NCBI RefSeq assembly: GCF_022347285.1
Contig: NZ_JAKRND010000004.1
Location: 94,386-158,385 of the forward strand
Length of the DNA: 64,000 nucleotides
DNA from: Corynebacterium sp. ACRPH
GTDB taxonomy: Bacteria; Actinomycetota; Actinomycetes; Mycobacteriales; Mycobacteriaceae
Direction of reading: 5' to 3'
Under the pieces are notes generated by a model. It was not told the origin of the DNA. It saw only the letters and a program-made list of their open reading frames with translations, and made no database searches. The position numbers were made by a program, and so were the translations under genes. How positions within the stretch are numbered: position 1 is the first letter of the stretch; the number at the start of each line of letters is the position of its first letter. Shown here one piece after another: positions 17,489 through 26,357 of this stretch.

Positions 17489-19026
17489 CGCTGCACCTCT
17501 ACCAATTCCCTGTCTGCCCCGAAGAGTTCCACCGCGTCGCTGATGTGCCCCAGGTGCGGGGCGGAGGCGCGGTCGAGATCCGCGAGAGTCCAGGCGACCC
17601 GGATGGTCCGGTCCACCCCTCGCTGCGTGATCGTGCCGGTGCGCAGCATGTCCTCCAGCAGAACGGAGCCGGATTCGTCCACGCCCACCTGTCGCAAAAT
17701 TTTTCCGGGCACCAGCGCGTTGCTGGCGGTACCCCACCGCTGGCGGGCTCGATCCCTGGCTTCGGCCACCCGTTCGGCGACGGCGGCGCTGGCCTCGCCT
17801 GAGCTGCTTAGCGCCTCAATCTGGGGCCTGCCCGTGGTGGTGGCGAATACGTCCACCCGGTCGCGCAGCGGGCCGGAGAGCTTCGCCTGATACCGCAGCC
17901 GCGCCCCGGAGGGGCAGGTGCAATCTAACGGCAGCTCCGCGCCACACGGGCAGGGGTTGGCGGCCATCACCAGTTGAAAGTCGGCGGGGAAGCTGGAGAT
18001 TCGGTTCGCTCGCATAAGCTCTACGCGGCGCAGCTCCATGGGCACGCGCAGGCACTCCAGGCTATCCCGGCGCGCCTCGCTGACCTCGTCGATAAACAGC
18101 ACTCCGTGGTGGGCCAGGCTCACGGCCCCGGGTACGGGTACGCGCCCGCCACCGATGAGTCCCGCCGGGGTCACGTTGTGGTGCGGCGCGATGAACGGCC
18201 GCTGTCCTGCGAGCACCTCCGGCAGGCTCCCCTTCACCCCCGCCAGGGAGTGCACGCTGGCGGCCTCCACCCGCTCGGTATCGGTCATGGGCGGCAGGAT
18301 CCCCGGCAGGCGTTCGGCCAGCATTGATTTGCCACTTCCGGGCGGCCCCGTCAGCATTAGGTTGTGTCCCCCGGCCGCGGCCACCTCCACCGCCCGGCGG
18401 GCGGCGGGCTGTCCCACAACTTCCGCTAGGTCCCCCACTGGGCGGGGCGGGGCGTACTCCCCCGGGCACGCCTCTGGCAGCTCTCCCCCGCGCAGCCAGT
18501 CGATGACTGTGCCCAGGTTCGGGGCCACCAGCACACTCACGCCCCCGTCGCTCGCCGCCGCTGCCTGCGCCGCCTCCGCTGCCTCGCTTTCGTTTCCCAC
18601 GGGCACCACGACAGTGGAAAAGCCCTCCATCGCCGCGGCCAGCACCAGCGCGAACACTCCCTGCACAGGGCGGATCTGCCCATCCAACCCCAGCTCCCCC
18701 ACCAGGATCGTCTGGGCTAGTCGCCCTGCCCCCAGCGCGTCATCCGCCACTGCGGAGAGCATCGCGCACACCATCGCCAGGTCGTAGCCCGCCCCCTGCT
18801 TCGGCAGCCCGGCGGGCGACAGGCTCATCACGGTCCGCGACCCCGGCCACCCCACGCCAGAGTTCTTCAGCGCCGACCGGATGCGATCCTTCGCCTGCAC
18901 CACCGCGGTATCCCCCATGCCCACGATTGATATTCCGGGCAGCCCCCTGCTCACGTCGCACTCGACGGTGATCACGGTCCGTCTGGTCCCCTCCAGCGCT
19001 ATCGACTGCGCATGCCCCACGGCCAT
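17485..19026 (-). CDS. comM: YifB/ComM family Mg-chelatase-like AAA ATPase
   Basis: A 513-residue protein of the ComM family: an N-terminal Lon-like domain (residues about 1-170), an AAA+ module with Walker A LTGPPGSGKSML and Walker B GVLFIDEVSE, a Cys-rich zinc motif (NPCPCGAELPLDCTC) and a C-terminal Mg-chelatase lid domain. ComM is a hexameric branch-migration helicase that extends recombination during transformation in Vibrio. It is translationally coupled to dprA (ATGA) and three bases after yraN, forming a DNA-uptake-type operon. Confidence 0.94.
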   Translation of the reverse strand: MAVGHAQSIALEGTRRTVITVECDVSRGLPGISIVGMGDTAVVQAKDRIRSALKNSGVGWPGSRTVMSLSPAGLPKQGAGYDLAMVCAMLSAVADDALGAGRLAQTILVGELGLDGQIRPVQGVFALVLAAAMEGFSTVVVPVGNESEAAEAAQAAAASDGGVSVLVAPNLGTVIDWLRGGELPEACPGEYAPPRPVGDLAEVVGQPAARRAVEVAAAGGHNLMLTGPPGSGKSMLAERLPGILPPMTDTERVEAASVHSLAGVKGSLPEVLAGQRPFIAPHHNVTPAGLIGGGRVPVPGAVSLAHHGVLFIDEVSEARRDSLECLRVPMELRRVELMRANRISSFPADFQLVMAANPCPCGAELPLDCTCPSGARLRYQAKLSGPLRDRVDVFATTTGRPQIEALSSSGEASAAVAERVAEARDRARQRWGTASNALVPGKILRQVGVDESGSVLLEDMLRTGTITQRGVDRTIRVAWTLADLDRASAPHLGHISDAVELFGADRELVEVQR

Positions 19027-19029
19027 TGG

Positions 19030-19392
19030 TCACCACACCCCCTCGACGTGCTCGCGCACGCCGTCCGGTCCGACGTCGATCACATCCACGCGCAGTCCCC
19101 CGGAAAACTGCACCCCCTCGCGATTCTGCTCCAGCCACAGCCCGGCCAGCGTGCGAATCCGCCTGAGCTTCCGCGGCCCCACCGCCGCCACTCCGCCCCC
19201 GTCGGAGTCCGAGGCGCGATACTTCACCTCGATGAAAGCCAGGTCGTCCTCGGGTGTGCGCGCCACCAAGTCCAGCTCCCCGTAGCGGGTATAGAAGTTG
19301 CGGTCCAGCACCTCATACCCCGCCCGCTGCAGATACTCAGCCGCCAGGTCCTCCCCCAGGTTCCCCACTGCTCGCTTGTTCGCCGCCGTCAC
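19030..19392 (-). CDS. yraN: YraN/UPF0102 family nuclease-fold protein
   Basis: A 120-residue protein with the Holliday-junction-resolvase-like fold of UPF0102: [12 protein letters not shown], then GELDLVAR and FIEVKYR (the D...ExK nuclease motif). I start it at the GTG at 19392, which has GGGGAGGG six bases upstream; the longer frame to 19452 has no ribosome site. Its biochemical role is unknown, though the PD-(D/E)xK motif suggests nuclease activity. It leads the yraN-comM-dprA operon. Confidence 0.88.
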   Translation of the reverse strand: MTAANKRAVGNLGEDLAAEYLQRAGYEVLDRNFYTRYGELDLVARTPEDDLAFIEVKYRASDSDGGGVAAVGPRKLRRIRTLAGLWLEQNREGVQFSGGLRVDVIDVGPDGVREHVEGVW

Positions 19393-19476
19393 TAGTCGCC
19401 CTCCCCTTTTCGTGATCCGGCACCGGTTCTTCACGCCCGGTACCTGATTCACAAGTGTGGGACATCATCCCCGTGG

Positions 19477-19497
19477 GGTGGCGTCATAAAAAGAAAC
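19477..19497 (+). repeat. Dispersed motif, copy 4
   Basis: Plus strand reads GGTGGCGTCATAAAAAGAAA in the spacer between yraN and the DUF2469 gene; one base differs in the core (CAT instead of CAC). Confidence 0.55.
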
Positions 19498-19501
19498 AGA
19501 G

Positions 19502-19537
19502 ACAACAAAAGTCCAGGGGGCTGTGGAAAACCCCTGG
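19502..19537 (-). terminator. Terminator after the DUF2469 gene
   Basis: On the minus strand CCAGGGG pairs with CCCCTGG across a TTTTCCACAGC loop, followed by ACTTTTGTTG. The loop and the following TGTGAATAA (19540-19548) also resemble DnaA boxes, but AT-rich loops make such matches likely by chance. Confidence 0.65.
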
Positions 19538-19563
19538 GCTGTGAATAAGCGGAAAGGTGCAGG

Positions 19564-19869
19564 TCAGTCCGGCAGTTGCAGCTCGGGTTTGTCGAGCTCC
19601 TCGATGTTTACGTCCTTGTAGGTGATTACGCGCACGTAGCGGACGAAGCGGGCGGGGCGGTACATGTCCCACACCCAGGCATCGGACATGCGAACCTCGT
19701 AGTAGACCTCCCCGCCGGAGTTGCGCGGGATCAACTCGACGGCGTTGGCCAGGTAAAAGCGGCGCTCGGTCTCCACAACGTAGGAAAACTGGCTGACCAC
19801 GTCGCGGTACTCGCGGTACATCGACAGCTCGACGTTTGCCTCGTAGTCGTCTAGTTCCTCAGCGCTCAC
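19564..19869 (-). CDS. DUF2469 family protein
   Basis: A 101-residue acidic, Tyr-rich protein (SAEELDDYEANVELSMYREYRDVV, ending VNIEELDKPELQLPD). It matches the actinobacterial DUF2469 family, whose function is unknown and which is usually found beside rnhB and lepB as here. I start it at the GTG at 19869, with GAGGG seven bases upstream; the longer frame overlaps rnhB and is not family-like. It lies five bases after the rnhB stop. Confidence 0.85.
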   Translation of the reverse strand: MSAEELDDYEANVELSMYREYRDVVSQFSYVVETERRFYLANAVELIPRNSGGEVYYEVRMSDAWVWDMYRPARFVRYVRVITYKDVNIEELDKPELQLPD

Positions 19870-19873
19870 GGAC

Positions 19874-20500
19874 TTACCCTCGATCCTTTCCCTTAAGCCA
19901 TTGCTGGTGCGCAGCGGCCACGTTCCTGTAACTGTAACGGTGATAAGGGGTGCCACCGTGTAGGCTCACCGCAGTCATGTGCGCCTTGGTGCCATAGCCC
20001 TTGTGACTAGCCAAACCATACCCCGGGAACTCCTCGTCGAGCGTTCGCAACACTCGATCCCTGGAAACCTTTGCCAGCACACTTGCCGCGCTGATGCATT
20101 TGGCCATCTGGTCGCCCTTCACCACGGGCAGGTGCGGCATGGGCAGGCCGGGGACCTTCACCGCATCCGTCAGCACGTAGCCGGGCTGTACGTGCAAAGC
20201 AGCCACAGCACGCCGCATGCCGGAGACGTTCGCGTGCTGAATGCCGAAGCGGTCGATGTCTGCGGCGCTAATGTGGATGATCGAGTAGGAAACGGCGACG
20301 TCGCGAATGACGTCGTACAGTCGCTCGCGGGTCTTCTCCGTGAGCTTCTTCGAGTCGGTCAGGCGGTCCAGCCCAGCTCCGTCCAGGTCGGCAGGAAGGA
20401 TGCACGCTGCAATCGAGATCGGCCCGCAGCACGCACCACGCCCAGCCTCGTCCACCCCCGCGACAGGCCCCAGCCCCGCGGCCTCTAGCTCGCGTTCCAC
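19874..20500 (-). CDS. rnhB: Ribonuclease HII
   Basis: RnhB removes RNA, including single ribonucleotides, from DNA. The 208-residue protein starts LGPVAGVDEAGRGACCGP, with the catalytic DE, and has further acidic residues in LTDSKKL and YVLTDAVKV, plus the SVLAKVSRDR helix. A GTG at 20500 with AAGAG upstream is the likely start. It follows lepB closely and precedes the DUF2469 gene. Confidence 0.94.
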   Translation of the reverse strand: MERELEAAGLGPVAGVDEAGRGACCGPISIAACILPADLDGAGLDRLTDSKKLTEKTRERLYDVIRDVAVSYSIIHISAADIDRFGIQHANVSGMRRAVAALHVQPGYVLTDAVKVPGLPMPHLPVVKGDQMAKCISAASVLAKVSRDRVLRTLDEEFPGYGLASHKGYGTKAHMTAVSLHGGTPYHRYSYRNVAAAHQQWLKGKDRG

Positions 20501-20512
20501 CTTAACTCTTGA

Positions 20513-20530
20513 GCGGCTCTGGCGGCTCTA
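20513..20530. repeat. Two 9-bp tandem units at the lepB stop codon
   Basis: GCGGCTCTG and GCGGCTCTA abut; on the minus strand they read TAGAGCCGC-CAGAGCCGC, and the first TAG is the lepB stop codon. Confidence 0.75.
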
Positions 20531-21325
20531 GCCCTGGATGGGCAGGGAGTCCACGCCGCCGATGCGGCTGAACGGCAGCAGAATGGTCTCGACCTCGCCG
20601 ACGATGTTCTCCACAGGGATGGTTCCCTGGTGCTCGTCGCCCATGTGCGCGCGGGAATCCAGCGAGTTGGTGCGATTGTCGCCCATCACCCAGACAGCGT
20701 CGTCCGGCACGGTGACGGGCCCGAAGTAGTCGCCCTGGCACTCCTTGGAGCCCGTGGTCGGGTCGATCGGGTTCGCCGGTGGGTTCATCGTGTAGGAATC
20801 GTCGACCTTCTTGCCGTTGACCATGATGCCCGGGTCTCCCTCCTGGCACTGCACGGTCTGGCCACCGGTGGCGATCACGCGCTTGACCAGGGTGTTTTCG
20901 TCCGGCGCGACGATGCCGATGGTGGCGCCAAGGTTCTGCAGCCCACGCACCACGTCGTTGGAGCTGCGGCGGGAGGTGTATTCCTCGTTCCAAGACTCAG
21001 TTCCGACGAAAACGACGACATCGCCCGGGTCGGGCATCTTGTCGCCGCGGTAGGCCAGTTTGTTCACGAAGATGCGGTCGGGCGTGCAGCCCACACAGCC
21101 GTGCAGCGTCGGCTCCATCGACTCGGAAGGAATCAGGTACATGCGGCCCACAAAGTTATTGAAAGCGCCCAGCACCAGCATCGTCACCAGGATGATGATC
21201 GGCATCTCGACCCACCAAGGGTAGGTCTTTTTCTCCTTCTTCTTTTTTGGTGACGCCCCCTGCTCCGGCTGCGCTGCAGCCTCATCGGGCGCGTTAGGGT
21301 CGTTGGGTTCCTGTCGATGAGTCAC
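20528..21325 (-). CDS. lepB: Signal peptidase I
   Basis: LepB cleaves signal peptides of exported proteins. After about 40 hydrophilic residues there is one membrane helix (MPIIILVTMLVLGAFNNFV), then the catalytic Ser in IPSESMEPTL, the catalytic Lys in LVKRVIATGG and box E GDNRTNSLDSR. I start it at the GTG at 21325, giving 265 residues; a TATCCT element nearby suggests a leaderless mRNA, and a terminator separates it from rplS. The Lys-rich SPKKKKEKK just before the helix is encoded by dispersed motif copy 5. Confidence 0.93.
   Translation of the reverse strand: MTHRQEPNDPNAPDEAAAQPEQGASPKKKKEKKTYPWWVEMPIIILVTMLVLGAFNNFVGRMYLIPSESMEPTLHGCVGCTPDRIFVNKLAYRGDKMPDPGDVVVFVGTESWNEEYTSRRSSNDVVRGLQNLGATIGIVAPDENTLVKRVIATGGQTVQCQEGDPGIMVNGKKVDDSYTMNPPANPIDPTTGSKECQGDYFGPVTVPDDAVWVMGDNRTNSLDSRAHMGDEHQGTIPVENIVGEVETILLPFSRIGGVDSLPIQG
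21240..21260 (-). repeat. Dispersed motif, copy 5
   Basis: Minus strand reads GGGGGCGTCACCAAAAAAGA inside the cytoplasmic N-terminus of lepB. Confidence 0.65.
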
Positions 21326-21355
21326 AAGGAACGAGGATACCAGTGGGGCGAACAG

Positions 21356-21388
21356 CAAAAAACCCAGCCACGAAAGTGTGACTGGGTT
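21356..21388 (-). terminator. Intrinsic terminator of rplS
   Basis: AACCCAGTCAC and GTGGCTGGGTT pair (one mismatch) around a short loop, followed on the minus strand by TTTTTTG. Confidence 0.85.
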
Positions 21389-21410
21389 GATAGCACTTAG
21401 GGGGTAAGTA

Positions 21411-21752
21411 CTAGATGCGCTCCTTGATGCGGGCTGCCTTGCCGCGACGCTCGCGCAGGTAGTACAGCTTCGCACGGCGGACCTTACCGCGGGACAGGAC
21501 GTCGATGCGGTCGATGTTCGGGGAGTGAACCGGGAAGGTACGCTCCACACCGATGCCGAAGGAGACCTTGCGGATGGTGAAGGTCTCGCGGATGCCGGAG
21601 TTCTGGCGGCGGATCACAACGCCACGGAAAACCTGCAGACGGGACTTGGAGCCCTCGATAACCTTGACGTGAACGTCCAGGGTATCGCCGGCACGGAACT
21701 CGGGAATGTCGTCGCGCAGCTGAGCTGCGTCAACCTTATCAAGAATGTGCAT
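21411..21752 (-). CDS. rplS: 50S ribosomal protein L19
   Basis: L19, 113 residues, with the family signatures [29 protein letters not shown] and the C-terminal [22 protein letters not shown]. It is at the 30S-50S interface. It lies apart from trmD and rpsP, which are often its operon partners, about 11 kb away. A terminator follows it. Confidence 0.97.
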   Translation of the reverse strand: MHILDKVDAAQLRDDIPEFRAGDTLDVHVKVIEGSKSRLQVFRGVVIRRQNSGIRETFTIRKVSFGIGVERTFPVHSPNIDRIDVLSRGKVRRAKLYYLRERRGKAARIKERI

Positions 21753-21865
21753 GGATGAAATCCTTTTGCTCGTCTGGATAGAGGATCCTCGCGGCTTTTC
21801 GCGTTACCTGCGCGCCTACGGGTTCGTACCCACAACAGAAATTAACTTGAGTAGTATGACACCGA

Positions 21866-24154
21866 CTAGTGGTTTTGTCCAAATCCCGCGTTCTTCAGCG
21901 CGGCGGCCATACTGCCCTGCGGAGCCTGATTGCGGTGGTTGGGCTTCCTCCGCGCATTGCGCTTCTGCCCCGCCCCCTTCTTCGGCTTGGACTTGCCGTT
22001 GGCTATGGAGCCCTTGGGTTCGTCCTGCAGGCGCAGGGAAAGGCCAATGCGGTTGCGCGGCACGTCCACGTCGACGACGCGCACCTTCACCACCTCGCCG
22101 GAACTGACTACGTCGTGCGGGTCCTTGACGAATTGCTCGCTCATGGCGGAGACGTGAACCAGGCCATCCTGGTGCACGCCGATATCCACGAAGGCTCCGA
22201 AGGCTGCAACGTTCGTGACCGTGCCCTCTAGCACCATGCCCGGCTTGAGGTCCTTGATGGTCTCGATCCCCTCGGCGAGCGTGGCGGTCTTGAACGTCGG
22301 GCGCGGGTCGCGCCCCGGCTTGTCCAGCTCCGCCAGCACGTCCGTGACGGTGGGGATTCCGAACTTCTCGTCGGCGAAGTCCCCCGCACGCAGCTTGCCC
22401 AGCACGGCGGAGTTGCCCACGAGCTGCGCAACCTCCACGCCGGTGGCGTCCACGATGCGGCGCACCAGCGGATAGGCCTCCGGGTGTACGGCTGAGCCGT
22501 CCAACGGGTCGGCAGCTCCGTTGATGCGCAGGAAGCCCGCGGCCTGCTCGAATGCCTTCGGCCCCAGGCGCGGCACCTTCAGCAGCTCCTTGCGGGACTT
22601 GAAAGCGCCGTTCTCATCGCGGTAGGCCACGATGTTCTCCGCCAGGGTCGGAGTAACGCCCGCCACGCGATTCAGCAGCGGCGCACTGGCCAGGTTCACG
22701 TCCACACCGACGGAGTTCACCGCATCCTCCACCACGGTGTCCAGCCCGGCGGCCAGCAGTGACTGGTTGACGTCGTGCTGGTACTGACCCACGCCGATGG
22801 ACTTCGGGTCGATCTTCACCAGCTCCGCCAGCGGATCCTGCAGGCGGCGGGCAATCGAAACGGCTCCGCGCAGCGAGACGTCCATGTCCGGGAACTCCTG
22901 GGCGGCCACCTCCGAGGCGGAGTAGACCGACGCACCCGCCTCGGAGATCACGACGGTCTGGGGCTTGGTGCCCTCCGCCAGCCCGGCAATCTCCTTTGCC
23001 AGCTTCTCCGTCTCGCGGCTGGCGGTGCCGTTGCCCACTGCCAGCAGCTCCACACCGTGCTTATTCACCAGGGCGCTCAGGATCGTGCGGGCCTTATCCC
23101 ACTGGCCGGAATGCGGGTAGACCACGACCGTGTCCAGCACCTTGCCCGTGCCGTCTACCACTGCACACTTCACACCATTGCGGTAGCCCGGGTCCATGCC
23201 CAAGGTCGCCCGGTGGCCGGCGGGGGCCGCCAGCAGCAGATCCTTCAGGTTCTTCGAGAACACACTCACAGCGGCCTCGTCGGCTCTCTCCTTCAGGCGC
23301 ATGCGCACGTCCACCGCGGAGCTGACCGCCAGCTTCGTGCGCCAGCCGAAGCGCACGCATTCGGCGCGGAACTTATCCGCCGGGTCGCCCTGAGCCTGCA
23401 GCCCGGTGCGATCGGCGATGATGCCCTGGTAGAACTCGTCGTCCTCCCCCGGCGCAAAGTTCACGCGCAGCACGCCTTCGTTCTCGCCGCGCAGCAGCGC
23501 CAGCACGCGGTGGCTCGGTAGATCCCCGAAGGGCTCATCGAACTCAAAGTAATCACGGTACTTCTGGCCTTCTTCCTCCTTGCCCTCGATCACGGCGGAT
23601 TCGGCACGGCCGCGCTTGAAGTATTCCTCGCGGATCTCCCCCACCAGATCTGCGTCGGTGGAAATATCCTCGACCACGATGGCTCTGGCGCCGGCCATCA
23701 CCGAGGCGGCGTCAGCAAAACCTTCCTGGACGTAGCCCTCGGCCAGCTCCGGGCTGCCACCGGCGAGCAGCTTCTCAACCAGCTCGCCCAAGCCGGCCTC
23801 GCGTGCGATGGCGGCCTTGGTGCGGCGGGACTTCTTAAACGGCAGGTACAGGTCCTCGAGGCGGGCCTTCGTGTCCACGGCCAGGATCTTCTGGCGCAGC
23901 TCGTCGGTGAGCTTGCCCTGCTCCTCGATGCTCTTGAGGATGGTCTCCTTGCGGGCGGCAAGCTCGCGCAGGTAGTCGAGGCGCTGCTCGAGCTGGCGCA
24001 GCTGGCCGTCGTCCATACCACCGGTGATTTCCTTGCGGTAGCGGGCGATAAACGGAACGGTCGCTCCGCCGTCCAGCAGGTCGATGGTGGCCTGAACTCG
24101 GGGCTGATCCACCTCGAGTTCGTGGGCAATGATGCTAGCGATGCTATCGGTCAT
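21866..24154 (-). CDS. tex: Tex family S1 RNA-binding protein
   Basis: A 762-residue Tex/YhgF homologue: N-terminal helical domain (PRVQATIDLLDGGATVPFIARYRKE), YqgF-like nuclease fold (TLGMDPGYRNGVKCAVVD), helix-hairpin-helix region (LASAPLLNRVAGVTPTLAENIVAYRDENG) and a C-terminal S1 domain (GMVLEGTVTNVAAFGAFVDIG). Tex takes part in transcription and RNA quality control. It starts at the ATG at 24154; TAGAAT ends seven bases upstream, giving a leaderless transcript. The basic tail is Gly/Lys/Asn-rich. Confidence 0.94.
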   Translation of the reverse strand: MTDSIASIIAHELEVDQPRVQATIDLLDGGATVPFIARYRKEITGGMDDGQLRQLEQRLDYLRELAARKETILKSIEEQGKLTDELRQKILAVDTKARLEDLYLPFKKSRRTKAAIAREAGLGELVEKLLAGGSPELAEGYVQEGFADAASVMAGARAIVVEDISTDADLVGEIREEYFKRGRAESAVIEGKEEEGQKYRDYFEFDEPFGDLPSHRVLALLRGENEGVLRVNFAPGEDDEFYQGIIADRTGLQAQGDPADKFRAECVRFGWRTKLAVSSAVDVRMRLKERADEAAVSVFSKNLKDLLLAAPAGHRATLGMDPGYRNGVKCAVVDGTGKVLDTVVVYPHSGQWDKARTILSALVNKHGVELLAVGNGTASRETEKLAKEIAGLAEGTKPQTVVISEAGASVYSASEVAAQEFPDMDVSLRGAVSIARRLQDPLAELVKIDPKSIGVGQYQHDVNQSLLAAGLDTVVEDAVNSVGVDVNLASAPLLNRVAGVTPTLAENIVAYRDENGAFKSRKELLKVPRLGPKAFEQAAGFLRINGAADPLDGSAVHPEAYPLVRRIVDATGVEVAQLVGNSAVLGKLRAGDFADEKFGIPTVTDVLAELDKPGRDPRPTFKTATLAEGIETIKDLKPGMVLEGTVTNVAAFGAFVDIGVHQDGLVHVSAMSEQFVKDPHDVVSSGEVVKVRVVDVDVPRNRIGLSLRLQDEPKGSIANGKSKPKKGAGQKRNARRKPNHRNQAPQGSMAAALKNAGFGQNH

Positions 24155-24173
24155 TCCCCACATTCTAGAGGGG

Positions 24174-26351
24174 CTACTGCTTGCCGAAGTCCTCGCCCCA
24201 CTCGGGCGCATCGCTGGTGAACTCCGTCAGATCGCGCTCGCCGCTGAAGCCCTGCTGCATGTGCAGGTACTCCAGGTGGCGGTCGAAAAGATCCAGCACG
24301 TTGTTGATCAGCTGCGCGCGGGTATAGCCGAACACGTCGAAGCCCAGGGAGCCGTTCATGCCGAAGACCTCGAGGCGGACGTAGTTCTTGCCGTTGTCGA
24401 GCTTGTCCGACGCACCCTCGCGGACGGCGAACTCCGGGGTGGTGGAGATGACCGGGTAGAGCTGATAGCGGAAGACCGGATCCTCCCCGAAGATCACGGA
24501 CAGGTCCAACTGGGGAACCTTGGTGTCCTTACTGTCGGCGACCAACAACGTGGCGTCATAATCCCTAGCCCGCAGCGCCGTAGCGACCGATTCGAGGGCG
24601 GGCTTGGCGATCTGCACCACATAGCGATACGCGGTCTGCTCCGACGGCCAAGTGGAGGTGCGGTCGAGGCGGTTCTCCCAGTCCAGGTCGTTGCCGGAGG
24701 GCAGGGTGCGCCCGGAGATCGCGGAGTGCAGGGCGATGGCGCGGGAATCCACCTGGGCGGTCTCCATACGTATAGAACGCATCAAGCCCACGATGATCAG
24801 GTACACCACCACCATGAAGGGCAAGCCCATGATCAGCGTGGCCATCTGCAGCGTGGCGATGCCGCCGACCTGCAGCATGGCGATCGTCAGCACGGCGACG
24901 GCACCCGACCACATCAGGCGCATCCACGGCGCGCCGTCCTGTTGGGGGTCCTTAGAAATAGAAGAGAACTTCGCCATAACCAGCGCACCGGAGTCCGCGG
25001 AGGTGACGAAGAACAGCAGACCCACGAGGATGGCGATAAACACCACGATCGTGCCGCCGGGCAGGCCATCGAGCAGGGTGTAGAAGCCACGCTCCGGAGA
25101 GTCCACAGCGGTCTGCAGGAAGTCGTGATCGTCGTTGTTCACCGCACGGTCCAGCGCGGTGTTACCCAAGATGGAGGCCCACAGCGCGACGAAGAGGAAG
25201 GGCACGCACAGGGTGCCGATGACGAATTGACGGAAGGTGCGGCCACGGGAAATGCGGGCCAGGAACAGACCCACGAACGGCGCCCAGGCCACCCACCAGG
25301 CCCAGAAGAACAGGGTCCAGTTGGCCATCCAGTCCGCTGTGGCGGCCGGGTCCTGGGAATAAGAGAAGGTCTCGAAGGTCCAGCGCGGCAGCCAGGCGAG
25401 GTAGTCGCCCATGTTCTTCACCACGGAGTTCAGCAGCCAGCCAGTGCGGCCGGTGAACAGGACGAACAGCAGCAGTGCGGTGGCGAGGTAGACGTTCGCC
25501 TCACTGAGGCGCTTAATGCCCTTGTCCACACCGGATACTGCGGAGATCGCTGCGACGCCCACTGCCAGCGCCACCAGGGCGATCTGCATGCCACGGCCCT
25601 CGGGCAGGCCGAACACCATGTTCAGACCGAAGTTCAGCTGCACCACGCCGATGCCCAGGGAGGCCGCCACGCCGAAGATCGTGCCGAGCAGGGCGGCGAC
25701 ATCTACCGCGTCGCCGATCGGCCCGTTGACCCGCTTGCCGATCAGCGGGTACAGGGCGCTGCGGATGGCCAGGGGCATGTTTAGGCGGTAGGCGTAGTAG
25801 CCAAAGGCCAGGCCCATCAGCGCGTACAGCGCCCAGCCGGACACGCCCCAGTGGAAAAGAGTCCAGGCGATGGCCTCGTTGTAAGCCTGCTCCGTCATCC
25901 CCTCGCCCACCGGCGGGGTGGAGTACTGCGCCAGCGGCTCGGCCACGGAGTAGAACATCACGCCAATGCCGATACCGGCGGCGAAGAGCATCGCCGACCA
26001 GGAGAAAAGGCTGTACTGGGGCTTGGAGTGGTCGGGTCCCAAGCGGATAGCGCCCGCCTTGGACAAGGCGATCCAGATCATGAAGATCAGCGCGATGGCG
26101 ACGGTGGCAATATAGAGCCACCCCAGGCTCTCTGTCAGCCACCCGGTGATTCCCCCGACGACGGAATCGAAGTTATCGCTGGCGACGGCGGCCCAGATAG
26201 CGACCAGCAGGGTAATGACCGCGGTGACGACCACCACGGGCCAGTTGGCCTTGGGAGGCTCCCCACTGCGTGAGCGGTCCGCCCCCGCAGAGTACGTACC
26301 GACGATGGCCCGAGGGCCAGCTGACAGTCTGGATCGCTTCTTGTCCGCCAA
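24174..26351 (-). CDS. BCCT family transporter (choline/betaine), Gly-type
   Basis: A 725-residue betaine-choline-carnitine transporter with twelve membrane helices (about residues 38-560) and a cytoplasmic C-terminal domain of about 200 residues typical of BetT. The Trp signature is WTLFFWAWWVAWAPFVGLFL. In the substrate/ion helix it reads AAGIGIGVMFYSVAEP, with Gly130 at the site equal to Gly153 of the sodium-coupled BetP. The neighbouring paralogue has Asp there. It is the last gene after betB (six bases gap) and is likely co-transcribed. Substrate is inferred from the bet context. Confidence 0.88.
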   Translation of the reverse strand: MADKKRSRLSAGPRAIVGTYSAGADRSRSGEPPKANWPVVVVTAVITLLVAIWAAVASDNFDSVVGGITGWLTESLGWLYIATVAIALIFMIWIALSKAGAIRLGPDHSKPQYSLFSWSAMLFAAGIGIGVMFYSVAEPLAQYSTPPVGEGMTEQAYNEAIAWTLFHWGVSGWALYALMGLAFGYYAYRLNMPLAIRSALYPLIGKRVNGPIGDAVDVAALLGTIFGVAASLGIGVVQLNFGLNMVFGLPEGRGMQIALVALAVGVAAISAVSGVDKGIKRLSEANVYLATALLLFVLFTGRTGWLLNSVVKNMGDYLAWLPRWTFETFSYSQDPAATADWMANWTLFFWAWWVAWAPFVGLFLARISRGRTFRQFVIGTLCVPFLFVALWASILGNTALDRAVNNDDHDFLQTAVDSPERGFYTLLDGLPGGTIVVFIAILVGLLFFVTSADSGALVMAKFSSISKDPQQDGAPWMRLMWSGAVAVLTIAMLQVGGIATLQMATLIMGLPFMVVVYLIIVGLMRSIRMETAQVDSRAIALHSAISGRTLPSGNDLDWENRLDRTSTWPSEQTAYRYVVQIAKPALESVATALRARDYDATLLVADSKDTKVPQLDLSVIFGEDPVFRYQLYPVISTTPEFAVREGASDKLDNGKNYVRLEVFGMNGSLGFDVFGYTRAQLINNVLDLFDRHLEYLHMQQGFSGERDLTEFTSDAPEWGEDFGKQ

Positions 26352-26357
26352 CTTTTC

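Noticed and set aside
19522..19548. Second DnaA-box pair (TGTGGAAAA and TGTGAATAA)
   Set aside because: The first is the loop of a likely terminator and the second is degenerate, so chance is more likely.
24129..25784. Long open frame of 551 codons on the plus strand opposite a BCCT gene
   Set aside because: Shadow of a GC-rich gene. The His/Gln/Gly-rich translation has no family features. Similar antisense frames at 30401-32209, 35928-37598 and 51342-52910 were left out for the same reason.
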